Shown here: positions 44,877 to 56,265 of the stretch, one piece after another | Numbering within the stretch: the stretch's first letter is position 1 | Layout of the letters: each line of letters begins with the position of its first letter | Source of the DNA: Gloeophyllum trabeum ATCC 11539 | Lineage: Eukaryota; Basidiomycota; Agaricomycetes; Gloeophyllales; Gloeophyllaceae | Length of the DNA stretch: 64,000 nt | Assembly: GCF_000344685.1 (NCBI RefSeq) | Contig: NW_006920411.1 | Span: forward strand, 976,129 to 1,040,128 | Reading direction: 5' to 3' | Program-made: the position numbers and the translations under genes | The notes under the pieces: model-generated | What the model saw: only the letters and a program-made list of their open reading frames with translations | What the model was told of the DNA's origin: nothing | Databases searched by the model: none

Positions 44877-46967
44877 ATGGACGTCAAACTTATGAAGTCT
44901 GTGAGAATTACCGTCATGAATCCAGCAACCGGGGAGGACCTCTGCACGTAAGCTTTTGATGCCCCATTCGACCGCAGGACAGCCGTCTGACATAGCAGAA
45001 AGCGTCGTTTCCGCCTCTCAAGCGGACGTAAAAGCCACTGTTCTACACGCGCACGATGCCTATCAGTCTGGTGCCTGGTCTCAAGCCAGTGTTCACCATC
45101 GATCAACCGTCTTGTCACGTTTAGCGAAAGCCTTGCACAACCGTGTCCCCGAATTCGCTGAACTGGAAACACTGCAGACTGGTCGAACAATACGAGAGAT
45201 GAGGGCCCAACTCGGTCGCCTTCCGGAATGGCTGTAAGCCCGTCACAGAATGACACCGCGGAGACTACAGCCTCAGAAGCGAATATTACGCAGCACTATT
45301 GCGAACGCACCAAGCGTTCGTCGCGCCCACCCAAGGGCCCCTATTCAACTATGTGCAGAGGGTTCCCCTGGGTGTGGTGGCGCTCATTACGGTATGCACC
45401 CGTGCGGTCGACTATCAAGAGCCCCTGATTGATGTGGTCTTCGCTGGAAGCCGTTTAACCACCCGCTGCTCATTGCAATCAAGAAAATCGCACCAGCCCT
45501 CGCTGCTGGTAATAGTGTGATTGTCAAGCCTTCCGAGGTGCGCATGCTTACAACCTATATCTTCCATATGGAGCCGCATGCCTTCGCAGCTTGCACCCAT
45601 ATCCGTGCTCGAATTCGCCGAGATGGCCAGAGATGCAGGCAGTCAGTGATTTTGCTTACTGATCTTGTGCGTTTTCATCTAACTCTCATCTACAAGTACC
45701 GGATGGTGTGCTTTCTGTGCTGCCCGGCTATGGAGTCACAACTGGTAAGGACCTCGTTTCGGAGCCCTTGATAAGAAAAGTCGACATAACGGTAAGTGTG
45801 GCTTGATAAAGGAACAACAAAAATTAAATCTCATCTTCATCAGGCGGGTACTGCCACCGGCAGGGCCTTGGGTAGCATAATCGGGTCGAATCTTGCGACG
45901 TTCACAGCTGAGCTGGGCGGCAAGGTATCTCATCCGACGTCTCCTACGTTCACACCCACTCAACTTGCGCATTGATAACACAGGCACCCATTATCGTATT
46001 CGATGATGCAGACGTTGAATCCGCGGTCAACGGCGCTGCATTCGCCTCGTTCGTCGCCTCTGGGCAGACATGCGTGTCCGGGACGCGTCTTATCGTCCAG
46101 GAGAACATCTACGACGCCTTCATGGCTCGCTTCCTCGATAAAGTGAAGAGCATCACCAGGCGCATGGGCAACCGTAAGCTCCCAGTATTCATAGCAATCT
46201 CACTCCCTGAACGCGCGATGCAGCGCTCAATCCGCAGTCCACGATGGGCTCCGTGATATCGCACCGCCACCTAGAGCGGATAGAAAAGATGGTCAAACAG
46301 AATCGTTCCGGAAATATCTTGGTCGGCGGCGAGCGGATGACTGGTAGGTCTGAGCTCGACGGCTTCGACTTCTCCGAGGGCAGCTTCTTCGCCCCGACCG
46401 TCATCGAGGACGTCGGCCTCGAGGACGAGCTCTGGCAGGAGGAAGTATTCGGCCCTGTGGTTGTCACCAAGTCGTTCTCCGTAGGTCACCTACTGCACTC
46501 TGGTAGAGGTAAATGCTTACATTCATGGTATAGACCGAGGACGAAGGAGTTCTCCTGGCAAACGCGTGCAAGTATGGGTTAGGCGCAGGGATATGGACGA
46601 CAGATTTGTCCAGGGCGCACAGGGTCGCTGCTCGTATTCAGGCGGGTCTGGTCTGGGTGAACACCCACCATCGTAATGATCCCAGCTCACCATGGTACGT
46701 CGAAAATTTCCTGTCGCAGTAGTATAGTTTTATTCACGAGTCTGATAGGGGAGGAATGAAAGAGAGCGGTATCGGTCGTGAAAACGGCATTGAAGCTCTG
46801 GAAGCATGTGAGTCCGTTTCAGAAGAAGCCGTGACAAGACTGACTGCGTTTATGCACTAGATTCTCAGAGCAAATCGACTATCGTGAACATCGCCACTGT
46901 CGAGGACACCCGGCTTACTGATGACTGGTTTGCGGAAGGTTCGACAGCCGCCAGGCGATACGGCTGA
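44877..46967 (+). CDS. NAD(P)-dependent aldehyde dehydrogenase
   Basis: An ALDH-superfamily enzyme oxidising aldehydes to acids. About ten exons. It opens [20 protein letters not shown]. The cofactor-binding half has [38 protein letters not shown] and [12 protein letters not shown]. The general base Glu lies in [10 protein letters not shown], and the catalytic Cys in [14 protein letters not shown]. Then [29 protein letters not shown] and the C-terminal [19 protein letters not shown]. The N-terminus is shorter than in many ALDHs. Upstream bases encode INGRQTYEV in another frame, so an upstream exon or different start cannot be excluded. The subfamily resembles fungal salicylaldehyde/benzaldehyde-type ALDHs, but the substrate is not known. 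Convergent with VPS60. Confidence 0.9.
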
Positions 46968-47138
46968 GCGTTCCGTAGCATCGTGATAGCTGCAGGGAAA
47001 GCTCCAGCAGGCATAGGGATATCTTTCAATTGTCCTAATCATACATATTACATGTTCATGCAAAGCTGAGGTTACATACACTTCGTCTGGAGTCTATCTA
47101 CTCGTGGCGCAGCCGCATGACCCTATAATCCCGTGATA

Positions 47139-48073
47139 CTAAGCTGTTGTCTTGACTGCTTCATGATGGGCGGGTGTCTGTCGTATTCGGATTAGTTAAA
47201 CTGATACGGAGGCGCGACCCGAGACTCACCTCGTTAAGCTCGACAGGGGCCTCGTCTACAAAGTCAGGCGCCTTGTTGAGATCAGCTAGATACGACGTGC
47301 TCTCTTCATCTTCTTCCAAGGCTAACGCATCCAGTTCTGTGAACGCCGGTTAGCAAGGCTGAGTGTGGCGAAGCAGCGAAATGAGCGGACCAGCTTCCAA
47401 ATCCGCCTCATCAATCTCCTCCGGCACTGCATACGACCGCCCCAACGTCTCCTGAATCTCATTCGCCTGCTCCAGCAGGTCCTCCATATCATAATGCATA
47501 TTCTTTACAGGCATCATGAGCCCAACGCAACCGCGACGACGCGCATCCAGCGCACCTCGATCTTGTCAATGTCAATCTTCCCGTACTGCTTCTTGATCTC
47601 CTTGTTCGCCTGCTTCATCGCCTCGACGGTGGCCATCGTGTTGCGCAGGTTCTCCGTCGTGAGCGCGGCGGACTCCATGTTGAACGTCTGCTGCTGCAGC
47701 TGCGCGAGCTGGCCCTCGTACATCCGCTTCTGCTTCAGCGTGCGCAGCGCGCGCTGCTGGATCGCGTCCTAAACGCCCGGGTCGTCATCATCTCTGTGGA
47801 TGGACGGGGAGGGGAGGGGGTGAGATGGGAGGCGTACCTTCCCGGGCCCGTTGCGCAGCTTGCTCATCTGCTCCTTGTACCGCGCGAGCTCGCCGTCGAG
47901 CTTCTTGATCTTCACCTCTATCGACGCAACGCGCGCATCTGTCTGCGCGGGTGACGCTTCTGAGATCGTTGCATGGCATGCCAGGGCGGGTGAGAGGTGC
48001 GTACTGAGTTGATAGCGTCCTGTAATGACGGCTTGGGCTTCTTGCTCGACGACGATCCAAATATGCGGTTCAT
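47139..48073 (-). CDS. VPS60: ESCRT-III protein Vps60/CHMP5
   Basis: A Snf7-family ESCRT-III subunit that binds Vta1 and promotes Vps4 activity during multivesicular body formation. The first exon is 69 nt: MNRIFGSSSSKKPKPSLQD. Helix 1 follows as ARVASIEVKIKKLDGELARY, then RALRTLKQKRMYEGQLAQL, ENLRNTMATVEAMKQANKE and KKQYGKIDIDKIE, which is characteristic of Vps60 rather than Snf7. Next are MEDLLEQANEIQETLGRSY and the acidic DEADLEAELDALALEEDEE. The last exon adds TPAHHEAVKTTA. The N-terminal basic helix fits membrane binding. About six exons. A second ESCRT-III regulator (Did2) lies about 6 kb downstream on the same strand. Confidence 0.93.
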
Positions 48074-48536
48074 GTTGACTGAAGGGTGATGGTATAAAGC
48101 GGAGAGTGGTGTTAGGTCGCGTCGATCCCTTACAGTATGGACTGGTTTAGGTACGCAGTCGATCTGCGATGTTGTCCAAGTGCACATCACTGCGTCGGCA
48201 AAGGCCGCTGCCTTAATTGTGGGCGCATATAGGTGCATGTGCTCTACGAGGAAACACAGACGCAAGCCAATCTCAGAGGGCTCTCATGAAAGACGTGCTG
48301 TATTAGATGCACGACCTTGCTGGACGTCGTATATTACGGGATCTATACAGCACTGATGTACGTAGAAGACCTAGTCTTCCGAGATCTACAAGCAGGAAGA
48401 AGAACGGGAGACTATGGATACACGCTGCACCCGCCACCCATCGCCTCACAAGAACCCCCTAATCGCGCCCCCAACATTCTGCACATCCAACCTATAATCC
48501 CAATCAGCATTCATCCCCACATTCATACACGAGCAC
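48074..48536. other. Intergenic between two minus-strand genes
   Basis: VPS60 promoter and the 3' region of the acetyltransferase gene. No gene or clear element seen. Confidence 0.5.
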
Positions 48537-50123
48537 TCACAAGAACGTATCGTGCCCCCACACCCCGCCGAGCTCGTAGTAGCTCACGCGCTGGTTCCCC
48601 GCCATGCGCAGCGCGTCCGCGACCTCGCGCTGCTGCTCGACCGGGAAGAGGATGTCGCTCTGCACGCCGAGGATCAGGACGGGCGTGTTCGCGAGCGGGG
48701 AGAGGCCCGCGGCGAGGTCCGGGAGGTGCGGCGGCGGGTTCGGCGGCGGGGGGTGGTGCTTCGAGTGGGAGGTATGCCTGCGGGGCTGCTCCTGCGGCGG
48801 TTTGCAGGGAGAAGCAGGATGAGTCAACTGCGATGGGTGCGAGCCACTTGGTGGGGGTGGCGAGAGGTTGAGTTCTTGCAGCGCGGGGAGGGTCATGTCG
48901 AACAGGTCCATCGCTTTCGAGACGTAGATCAGCGAGTTCGCGTCGTACTTTAGGCAGAACTGTTCGCCTTGATGGTCGAGGTAGGTTTCGATCAGGAAGT
49001 CCGGGCAGAGCGCGGGGGGGCGGGGCATGCCCTTCTCCGGTTCCTCTGAAGGGGGCAGTGGGCGGACCTTGCGGCCGAAACGGATGTCCCACTCTGGGCC
49101 GGAGCGGTAGGTTATTGTGGCGATTTCTGTTGAGTGGAGGATATCCGGGTCAGCTGCGAACCCGAGGTATTCCTGGAAGATACGCACGCCTAGCTAGCTT
49201 CATGCCTGTATGGGGCGGTAGACGGTCATAGTAAAAACCGTTATTCCAGTTCGGGTCTGCCATCAGCACTGGAATGGCGGCGATCTTAGAATAAAACCAG
49301 ACTCGAAGTGTCTGAGGCGCTTACCCGCACGCTGAGCGAAGCGCATAGCGATAGCAGACGGGCTGCTGCGGGCGGTCCCGCTGATGCTGACAACCTTCCC
49401 AACCCGCTGAGGATATAGCCAACCTGCAGCTAAACTCTGCATGGCGCCCATACTGCTCCCGACGCTCGCATAGAGATGCTCGATACCGAGGTGGTCGAGC
49501 AGGTGGAACTGCGCTTGGACCATATCGAAGATGGACAGGATCGGGAAGGTGGTAGCGTAGGGCTGGTTAGTCCGGGGGTCGATCGACGAAGGGCCTGTGG
49601 AGCCATAGCAGCCACCAAGGACATTTGTGCAAATGATAAAGTATTTGTCGGTATCCAAGGCGAGCCCGGGGCCTATAAATTTCTCCCACCAGCCCTGGGA
49701 GGGGTTGGCTTCTGTGGACGCGGCGTGCGAGGACGCGGAGAGACCGGTGTGGAGGAGGATGGCGTTGTCCGTGCGGGGCGAGAGAGTGCCCCAGGTCTCG
49801 TACGCGATGTCGAATGCGGGCAGACTCGAGCCGTACGTGAGAGAGACGGGCGTGGGGTGGTGATAGACGCGGTAGGACTGGGGCGAGGGCCGTGCGTACG
49901 GGGGCTCCGGGCCGTCCTCAGAGGCAGGCCGGGCGTCGGCGGCATAGGATGCGCGTATGCGGGACTCGCGATGGGCATGAGCGTCTACGCAGGGGAAGGA
50001 CGGGCGGCTGGGGGCGGAGGAGGAGGATGCGCGGGCGAGAGTGAGCGCAGCGCGTGCGGCCTTGAGACGGGATCTTTTGAGGAGGGCGGCAGCACCCTGA
50101 GCGCAGGCAACAGCAGTGCTCAT
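48537..50123 (-). CDS. MetX-type serine (or homoserine) O-acetyltransferase, probably mitochondrial
   Basis: An alpha/beta-hydrolase-fold acetyltransferase of cysteine/methionine biosynthesis. The N-terminus [20 protein letters not shown] is basic and amphipathic, as in a mitochondrial targeting sequence. Signatures: [35 protein letters not shown], the nucleophile elbow [20 protein letters not shown], and [20 protein letters not shown]. That last motif is joined by an intron with donor [19 protein letters not shown] (acid) and GHDTFL (His) follow. The CYGSTGPSS loop and WWEKFIGPG are closer to the fungal serine O-acetyltransferases (S. pombe Cys2 type) than to classical Met2, so serine is the likely acceptor. 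A Pro/His-rich insertion of about 45 residues precedes the last domain. Homoserine acetylation remains possible. Confidence 0.87.
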
Positions 50124-50309
50124 CGCTGCTCGCTGTCGAGGACGACGTCGGGGGCAAAGAGACGGGCGCCATGGCTGATGAATTTCGAGTGCGACCGCGA
50201 TGGTGACAACATTTCGACATTGCGGGGTTTGCCGGGTTGAGTTTAAGTGTAACACGCACGGTCAGCAAGTGTTCCTGGCCATTCTTAGCCCAGCACATGC
50301 GCGACGTTC
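50124..50309. promoter_or_regulatory. Shared 186-bp divergent promoter
   Basis: Separates the acetyltransferase start codon from that of the Ser/Pro-rich gene on the opposite strand. No core element identified; the role is inferred from spacing. Confidence 0.4.
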
Positions 50310-53098
50310 ATGGCAGAATCCATCCAGTCCACGTCCCAGTCTTCCCTCGCCCCGTCGACCCCGCCCGCGTCCATCCAGAACGCCTTCCACGTTGTCGCTC
50401 CCGCAGCCCCCAGACGAGCATCCCTCGCGCTCCTCGACTCTGCCCGCATCAGACTCTCCAAAGACGTATGTTTCATTCATCTCGTGTCCCCCCAAGCCCA
50501 TTTACACGTGTCTCCCCAGCTCTACTCGCTCGTGCACTCAAATACAAAGTCCAAACGCCACTCGTCTGCCCTCTCTGCTCAGGTATGTTCCGACGCGTCT
50601 CTATCCCCCTCACACGCGAACCGTTCACGCGCGCACGCGCCATGGTCGCCCAGGTCGAGACAGAAGACGACGGCGAAGCCCTGCTCTTGACGGGTTATGC
50701 GGCGCCCATGGGCCAGTCCGATCTCGACATCGCACACCTCGGTATGTACCATGACCCCCGTGAACAAACGGAGAGCGGTCCGAACGGCAAACAGACCAAG
50801 GTGCGCCGATGACCCCAATGTTAGCCTCTCGATCTAAGCGCGCCTCGCGTTCGACGCGTATTTCAGTTTTACACTTTCATTCACCGCCCACGTTCCTCGC
50901 GTCCTGTGCTGCCCGCAGCACGCCGATCACGATCAGCGGAGCCAGTCCCCCCTGCTGGCTCTGCCTCCGTCCCTGACTCCCAGCGTCACACCCGACACTT
51001 TAGCCTCGACGACGAGCCCGACGACCAGCCGAACGACTCGCATCATGATCACACCCCCAGATCGAAATCGCGTACGCAGCCCAGCAAGCGATCGCCGTCG
51101 CGTCCCCTCAGCGCCTCCACGGCCGCGACGAACTCGACCGTCACGGACCACGACCACAGAAAGAAGCTCCGACGGCACAGACGGCCTGAAGGGATCACCA
51201 TCTCGCCCCCGGCGCACATGCCCGATGTGCTCGACCTCACCTCTCCCGTCGCCTCTCCCGTCCGAGGACCGTCAAACCCCCGACCGACGCCACACCCCGG
51301 TGAGACGCGCGAGCGCTCCCGGGCCAAGTCCCCCAACCCCTTCGCGAGGCTGTTCCACGGGCTCTCGAGCCCGCGCAAGGCCTCCACGCAGCTGCCGTCG
51401 TCGCACTCCCGCTCAGGATCCCCCACCCCCCGCTCCCGCCCGCAGAGCCCTTCTATCGGGGTATCCTCCGTTCCTGGCTCGCCGAGAAAGGAAAGAGGCC
51501 GCAGCCAGACGTGCTGGCGCTTCTTCTCCGGGGCCGCGCCCGGCGCCGCGTCGACGAGTGCGGGGAAGCGCGCTGCCGAATCTGGCTCTGGGATGCCGTC
51601 GGAGAAAGTGGACGGGTTGCATGCACATGCGCCGAAGCGGGATAAGGAGAGTGGCAGCCCGGAGAAGAAGGCGGGCGTCACTGTCGTTGCTCCGCGCCCA
51701 CTGCCAGCGAGGGCCATTCCTGCGCATATGAACGGCGCTGGGTACCAGGGTGTGCCCCCCGTGCGGGTGCGCACGTCGCCGCCCAGGCTGGACGGCGGGA
51801 ATGCGGGCGAGCGAGAGAGTATCGGCACGGAGAAGCTCGGGCGGTGTTCGCCGTTACTCCTCAGTTTCGGGCACAAGGGCAAGAGTAAGGAGCGCAAGGA
51901 GAAGGAGACGGCGAAGGTGGAGATCAGGGTCGTCGGCGAGCCGATTATCGCTAGGGACTATGGGAAGGATAGGCACGCTGCGCGGCCAGCAGGCGCGATT
52001 GGCCGGCCGTACGCGTCCGGGAGTCACCCTGGCGCGTCGACTGCCAAGGTGCACAGGTCGAGCACGGGCTCCGGGTCCAAGTCGGGCAAGGCGGACGCGA
52101 AGGCGGCCAAGCGGCTCAAGCACGGGAGCTTCGACTTTGAGCGGCCCGCCAGCGGGGGCAGCTCACTCGAAGGGCGCACGAAGAGCCTCAAGGACAAGGA
52201 GCGCGCTCTCGAGGGGCATCGGGGCGCGCGCGTCGTCGATGCGTCGTTAACTGCTAATACGCGGAAGCACCCGCAGCGCATCCAGTTCAAGAGTCTCTCC
52301 GAGACCGAGGATAATGGGCTGCCGTCGCCGCTGAGGCGCCGCGGCACCGGGGGGTCTGCTGCGTCGCGCGCGCATGGGTACAGCCATTCGCAGACGACCG
52401 TATCTGCCTCTGGGGACTCTGCGGAGGGCAGGGAGGCGGGGGGGAGCTGGGGGAGGTCCCATCATCCCCCGCGGTCTGCGCTGCAGCAGAGACACAGGCA
52501 TCTCGGGGCCTTCCAGTTCGAGCCCGCGGTTCCGTACGTGCCGCCGTCCGCGCCGAGGGACGGTATGTTCGCTTCGCGGACGACGGGTGCGCCGCTGGCT
52601 AATAAGACGCCGAAAGTGAACTTGGTGCCGGCCAGCCCGTTCTTGGACGACTCGAGCAGCCACTCTGCGCCGAGTACGAAGGCGAAGAGCCTGGATCTCG
52701 GGCTTGGGCTCGCGTGGGCGCCTTCAAGGGTGAAGGAGGACCATTTCTTGCCGAATAGCCACGGGATAGGGCTCATGCGGAGCAAGGAGCGCGAGCAGGT
52801 GCTCACAGAGCTGCGAGCGCTCGTTGGGGACGCTGGTATGCAGCGCGTCGAAAAATGTGCGTGCGCTTTTATACTGCTCGTGCAATGTGGTAACCTAAGC
52901 TCCATGACAGACATCCGTCGGTGCGAAGCAGGCCAGTTGCCGCTCGACGGGCCCTCCGGCCTCGCGTCGCGCGTCAGGAAGGTTGTGGAGTTGTCCCCGT
53001 CGCCTATGCATGGTTTCAAATCGGACGAGCGCAGTAGGAGACTGCTTATCGACCGTCTTGTGAGGGCGGTGCAGGCTGGCCCTGTCGTTGCGACATAG
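50310..53098 (+). CDS. Ser/Pro-rich basidiomycete protein of unknown function
   Basis: No known domain recognised. The model starts MAESIQSTSQSSLAPSTPPA and runs through LLDSARIRLSKDLYSLV, VETEDDGEALLLTGYAAPMG and an intron of about 160 nt to ARRSRSAEPVPPAGS. Then comes one long exon of GC-rich, Ser/Pro/Arg/Lys-rich, probably disordered sequence with many SP sites (SPNPFARLFHGLSSPRKAS). The end is better ordered: REQVLTELRALVGDAGMQR, an intron at 52857, then RRCEAGQLPLDGPSGLASRV, KVVELSP and RSRRLLIDRLVRAV. That C-terminal block of roughly 90 residues is the likely functional core. A signalling scaffold or regulator is conceivable; no role can be assigned. Confidence 0.7.
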
Positions 53099-53711
53099 TT
53101 GATCCTTGGTCACCGACATGCCATGCTCTGCTCCTGTTGAACGCGTTTGGCCCCCCGTGTGCAAAGCTCTATCTGACTCCGCCCGTGTCGTGGGCCCGTC
53201 TGTCTTGCGTCTATGACAAAAAATCACGTTATGAGGTGATGATCTCACTGTCCGTTTCCCGCTGTTTATGGATTAAATCTGTCTTATTGCTCTGTTTATT
53301 TGTATCTGCTTCCGTGCGCTGTTTTGTATGTGCTTTTGTGTTGCAATCTGCATGTGTACTTGCATCCGCATCTTCATGTTCTCAGTTTCATGCTCCCTTT
53401 ACACATCGTCACGACATATTGAGGATTCATTGCTGCATTTGCATTTCATCTCTGGTGCTGCGCCAACTTCGTGTTTCTATATTGCTGTTTGCTGTGTACA
53501 TGTCTGTTTCGCTGCTACTGTACCACCCATTGCCTGACGGGCTGTTGTTTCATAAATGTCCTGATAGATTGCACTATTTGTAGGGAGTAGAAGTATGGTA
53601 CTGGAGGCTGGAATGATATAATACGCGCTGCTTGCTATCTCTGATCCTGAAAGAGAACTAGAAGTACAATATGATGTACAAGGAATCCAAACGATCCTAC
53701 ATGCTCAGACA
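53099..53711. other. Convergent spacer
   Basis: 3' UTRs of the Ser/Pro-rich gene and DID2. T-rich low-complexity sequence between 53230 and 53580 (long stretches of TTT/TGT/CTG) gives open frames rich in Leu, Phe and Cys that I regard as non-coding. Confidence 0.55.
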
Positions 53712-54560
53712 TTATGCAGGCCGCAGCGCCCTCAGCCTCTCTGCCAGTCGAGCATCTTCCTCCATGACCTTGTCCTTGGAACTACTGAGATCCGCGACAC
53801 CCTGGAGGTCCTTCGATGCCATGTCATGCTGGAGCTCGATCTGCGCTTCTTCGGCAGTCTGTTGAATCAGCTGGTCGACCTGATCTTGAGGTGTCGAGAC
53901 GGCGGTGGTGGATCCCATCGTATCCTCCATGTACGCCGTCTGCACGTCGAGGTCGGCGAACTGTGTCTCGAACTTGTCCATGATCAGGGAGATCTACACA
54001 GCCGAGCGGAAAGGTGAATATCAGCAGATTGGATGTGTGCAACGGAGGAGCAGACGCACTCGTTCGAGGTTCATGGATTCCATCGCCTTGTCCATGCCTC
54101 GGACTACGGACGTCATGTTCCCTGTCACCTGGCGCATGGTAACAGCAGTCTCCACTCTGCTGGCGACGGCATCTATGCGGCTCGCGAGCCTAAGCAGATT
54201 GAGCGCCTCGCTCTTCTTGCGGATGGCGTTCGACGCGTATATCCGCGCACCGTCGGTGTTGCCTTGCTGAAGCGCCTGGGATAGCGCGGATGAGCTATTG
54301 GGAGCCGCAGCACCAAGGGTGTCACGTACCTTCTTCAGCCGCGCTTTCTCCTTGTTCTCGTCTTTCTGCGCGTTCTTTGCCTGCCGGTTCAACGACTTTG
54401 CGGTAAACTGGAGGACAATTATCGGGGATTAGCTTCCCCCTCTTCCCGTGCACCATTGCACAGACCGCCCACCTTGAGCTGGAACAACGTCTCTGTGTAA
54501 TAGGAGTTGTGAGTTGGCGTCATAACCAACGCAGTGGCTCTTACTTTCAAGGTTACTCAT
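53712..54560 (-). CDS. DID2: ESCRT-III-associated protein Did2/Vps46 (CHMP1)
   Basis: Recruits Vps4 to ESCRT-III and helps disassemble it. The first exon is only 16 nt and the second only 20 nt (54473–54492). Together with exon 3 they give [20 protein letters not shown], the exact CHMP1 opening. Helix 2 and the hairpin read [20 protein letters not shown] and [19 protein letters not shown], followed by [20 protein letters not shown]. Then [17 protein letters not shown] and the C-terminal MIM1 helix with [15 protein letters not shown], which binds the Vps4 MIT domain. An insertion of about 15 residues ([15 protein letters not shown]) after the first helix is longer than in yeast. Divergent from SVP26. 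Confidence 0.94.
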
Positions 54561-54816
54561 GATACTGGATACGATACAAAGCAATAGTGAACTGGTATTA
54601 AGGCTGAGGTGGGATCACGGTGGCGTACCGACATTCCACAGCCACAGCCACGGTCGATTACAGGATCGATCACGTGGAGGCACCGCGCCTTTACCCCGCC
54701 TCGACGTGTTACAGCAGTTGCTCGTCTACTAAGTCTTTTTTAAGAGGCGCAGGATCAAGCCTATTACAGTACTCATTCTGCAGTTGCCCAAACTAGAGGC
54801 TTCCCTGCATCACTGG
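54561..54816. promoter_or_regulatory. Divergent promoter region, DID2/SVP26
   Basis: 256 bp between opposing start codons of two membrane-traffic genes. No core element identified. The shared role is inferred. Confidence 0.35.
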
Positions 54817-55974
54817 ATGCCGTTATTGCATTTACTTAGGTATGTATACTCTCTATCATACCGGTCATAGCTAACATCCCATCTCTTCCCTCAGCTATGG
54901 AGCTGCTCTAGGTGCCTTCGTTTTCATGGTCCTCTCACTTGGTATGTTCGTTGATCGTCTGATTGCGCTAAAGTGAAGGCTTAAACTGTGAATAGCCAGC
55001 GGACTGCTATGGATTTCCGAGGTTATTGAAGAACACTCGAGATCTTCCAAAGTCATAGGTCAGAGGGGTATTTATGTCGGTAGGATGCTGTTTGGTGGGC
55101 ATGAGAAAGATGATTGACTTCTGTCTTCAGGTTGTTATTGCCCTGCACGTACTCCTCTACTTCTTCGACTCCCTACCTCTGCCGCAAACGCTTTTCTCCA
55201 TATTCTGCCACTTTGTCTACCTCCAAAACTTCTCGGCGTCCTGGCCGTTCATCTCCCTGATGTCTCCGTCGTTCCTGGCATCGTGCGCGCTAGTGGTGAT
55301 TGACCACTTCCTGTGGTTCTTCTACTTCTCTCGCATCACCCAAGAAGCCCGCCAAAGGTCCCACCGCGCTTACCGTGGATATCCAGGCTCAGCACCTCCT
55401 GTGAGGGTTCCTGGGTTCGCTGACATCGCAACATTCTTTGGGATCTGTGTGTGGCTTGCCCCGCTCTTTTTGTTTCTCAGTCTGAGCGCAAATGACAATG
55501 CCTTGCCTACTGTTACCGGTGAGTAGTAGTTCACCATCCCCATGTTCGGCCCCGTTGAACGGCATGTTTTCAGGAGAGCCCAGCACACCCACAAGCCCCT
55601 CAAAACCTATCCTTGTGCAACCTCGATCTTCTCTCTTCAAATCGCTGCTCAGGATCCTACCTATTGACTCCATGCCTCGTATCCGCCCCCGAACGCGCAG
55701 AAGGGAGACAGAGGGTATCATTGCACCGTCCTCCCCAGGCGTGCCTCCATCACCGGGACTTGGACATACGTACAGCAACATTCCATCACCCATGTTATCG
55801 CCGAGACATTCTGCAGAAGTGTGGGTAGGTGTGGGCGCTGACGGCGTGAGGCCGCCACCTTCTTTCACCTTGAGCCCTCCACCTCGAAGGAGCACAGCGC
55901 CTCCGGGAGCAGATGGTTTGGGTTTGAGGAGAACTGCGAGTACCACACATGATACTGCTGTAAAAGACAGATAG
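54817..55974 (+). CDS. SVP26: SVP26/TEX261 family COPII cargo receptor
   Basis: An integral membrane protein that packages glycosyltransferases and other type II proteins into COPII vesicles at the ER. A 23-nt first exon gives MPLLHLLS, followed by YGAALGAFVFMVLSLASG (membrane segment 1), EVIEEHSRSSKVIGQRGIYV, VIALHVLLYFFDSLPLPQTL, and the family signature LMSPSFLASCALVVIDHFLW. The last membrane segment is DIATFFGICVWLAPLFLFLSLSANDNALP. About 150 Ser/Pro-rich cytosolic residues follow (GEPSTPTSPSKPILVQP), much longer than the tail of yeast Svp26. The intron near 55076 uses a non-standard-looking GTCGGT donor. Five exons. Confidence 0.9.
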
Positions 55975-56265
55975 CGTAGTTCATAGAATTAGTCTGACTT
56001 TGGCCATGGTAAATATCTACGTACATAAACCACGTGCGTAAGGACGATCGCTCGGATCGGACACCTTGACGGCCCAACTTGGAAAGGTTGTGGATAGGGT
56101 AACTCGTGTATACTTACCCCAACATACGTCTTTGCTTTCTGACTGGGCTGCTGTGCATACTGAGAACTGCGCCGCAAGACCTCGTACCCCGTCAGCGCTC
56201 ACTGACGACGGTACAGCTCGCTTCAGGGAGGCCACATCTCCCGAGAACGGTGCAGGGCGGTCAAG

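Noticed and set aside
51049..51897. 282-codon antisense open frame over the Ser/Pro-rich gene
   Set aside because: Same GC-driven artefact; no start context, no family resemblance, and the plus-strand exon continues through it.
53230..53583. Plus-strand Leu/Phe/Cys-rich frame of about 148 codons
   Set aside because: Arises from T-rich 3' UTR sequence; translated product is low complexity without a plausible start or domain.
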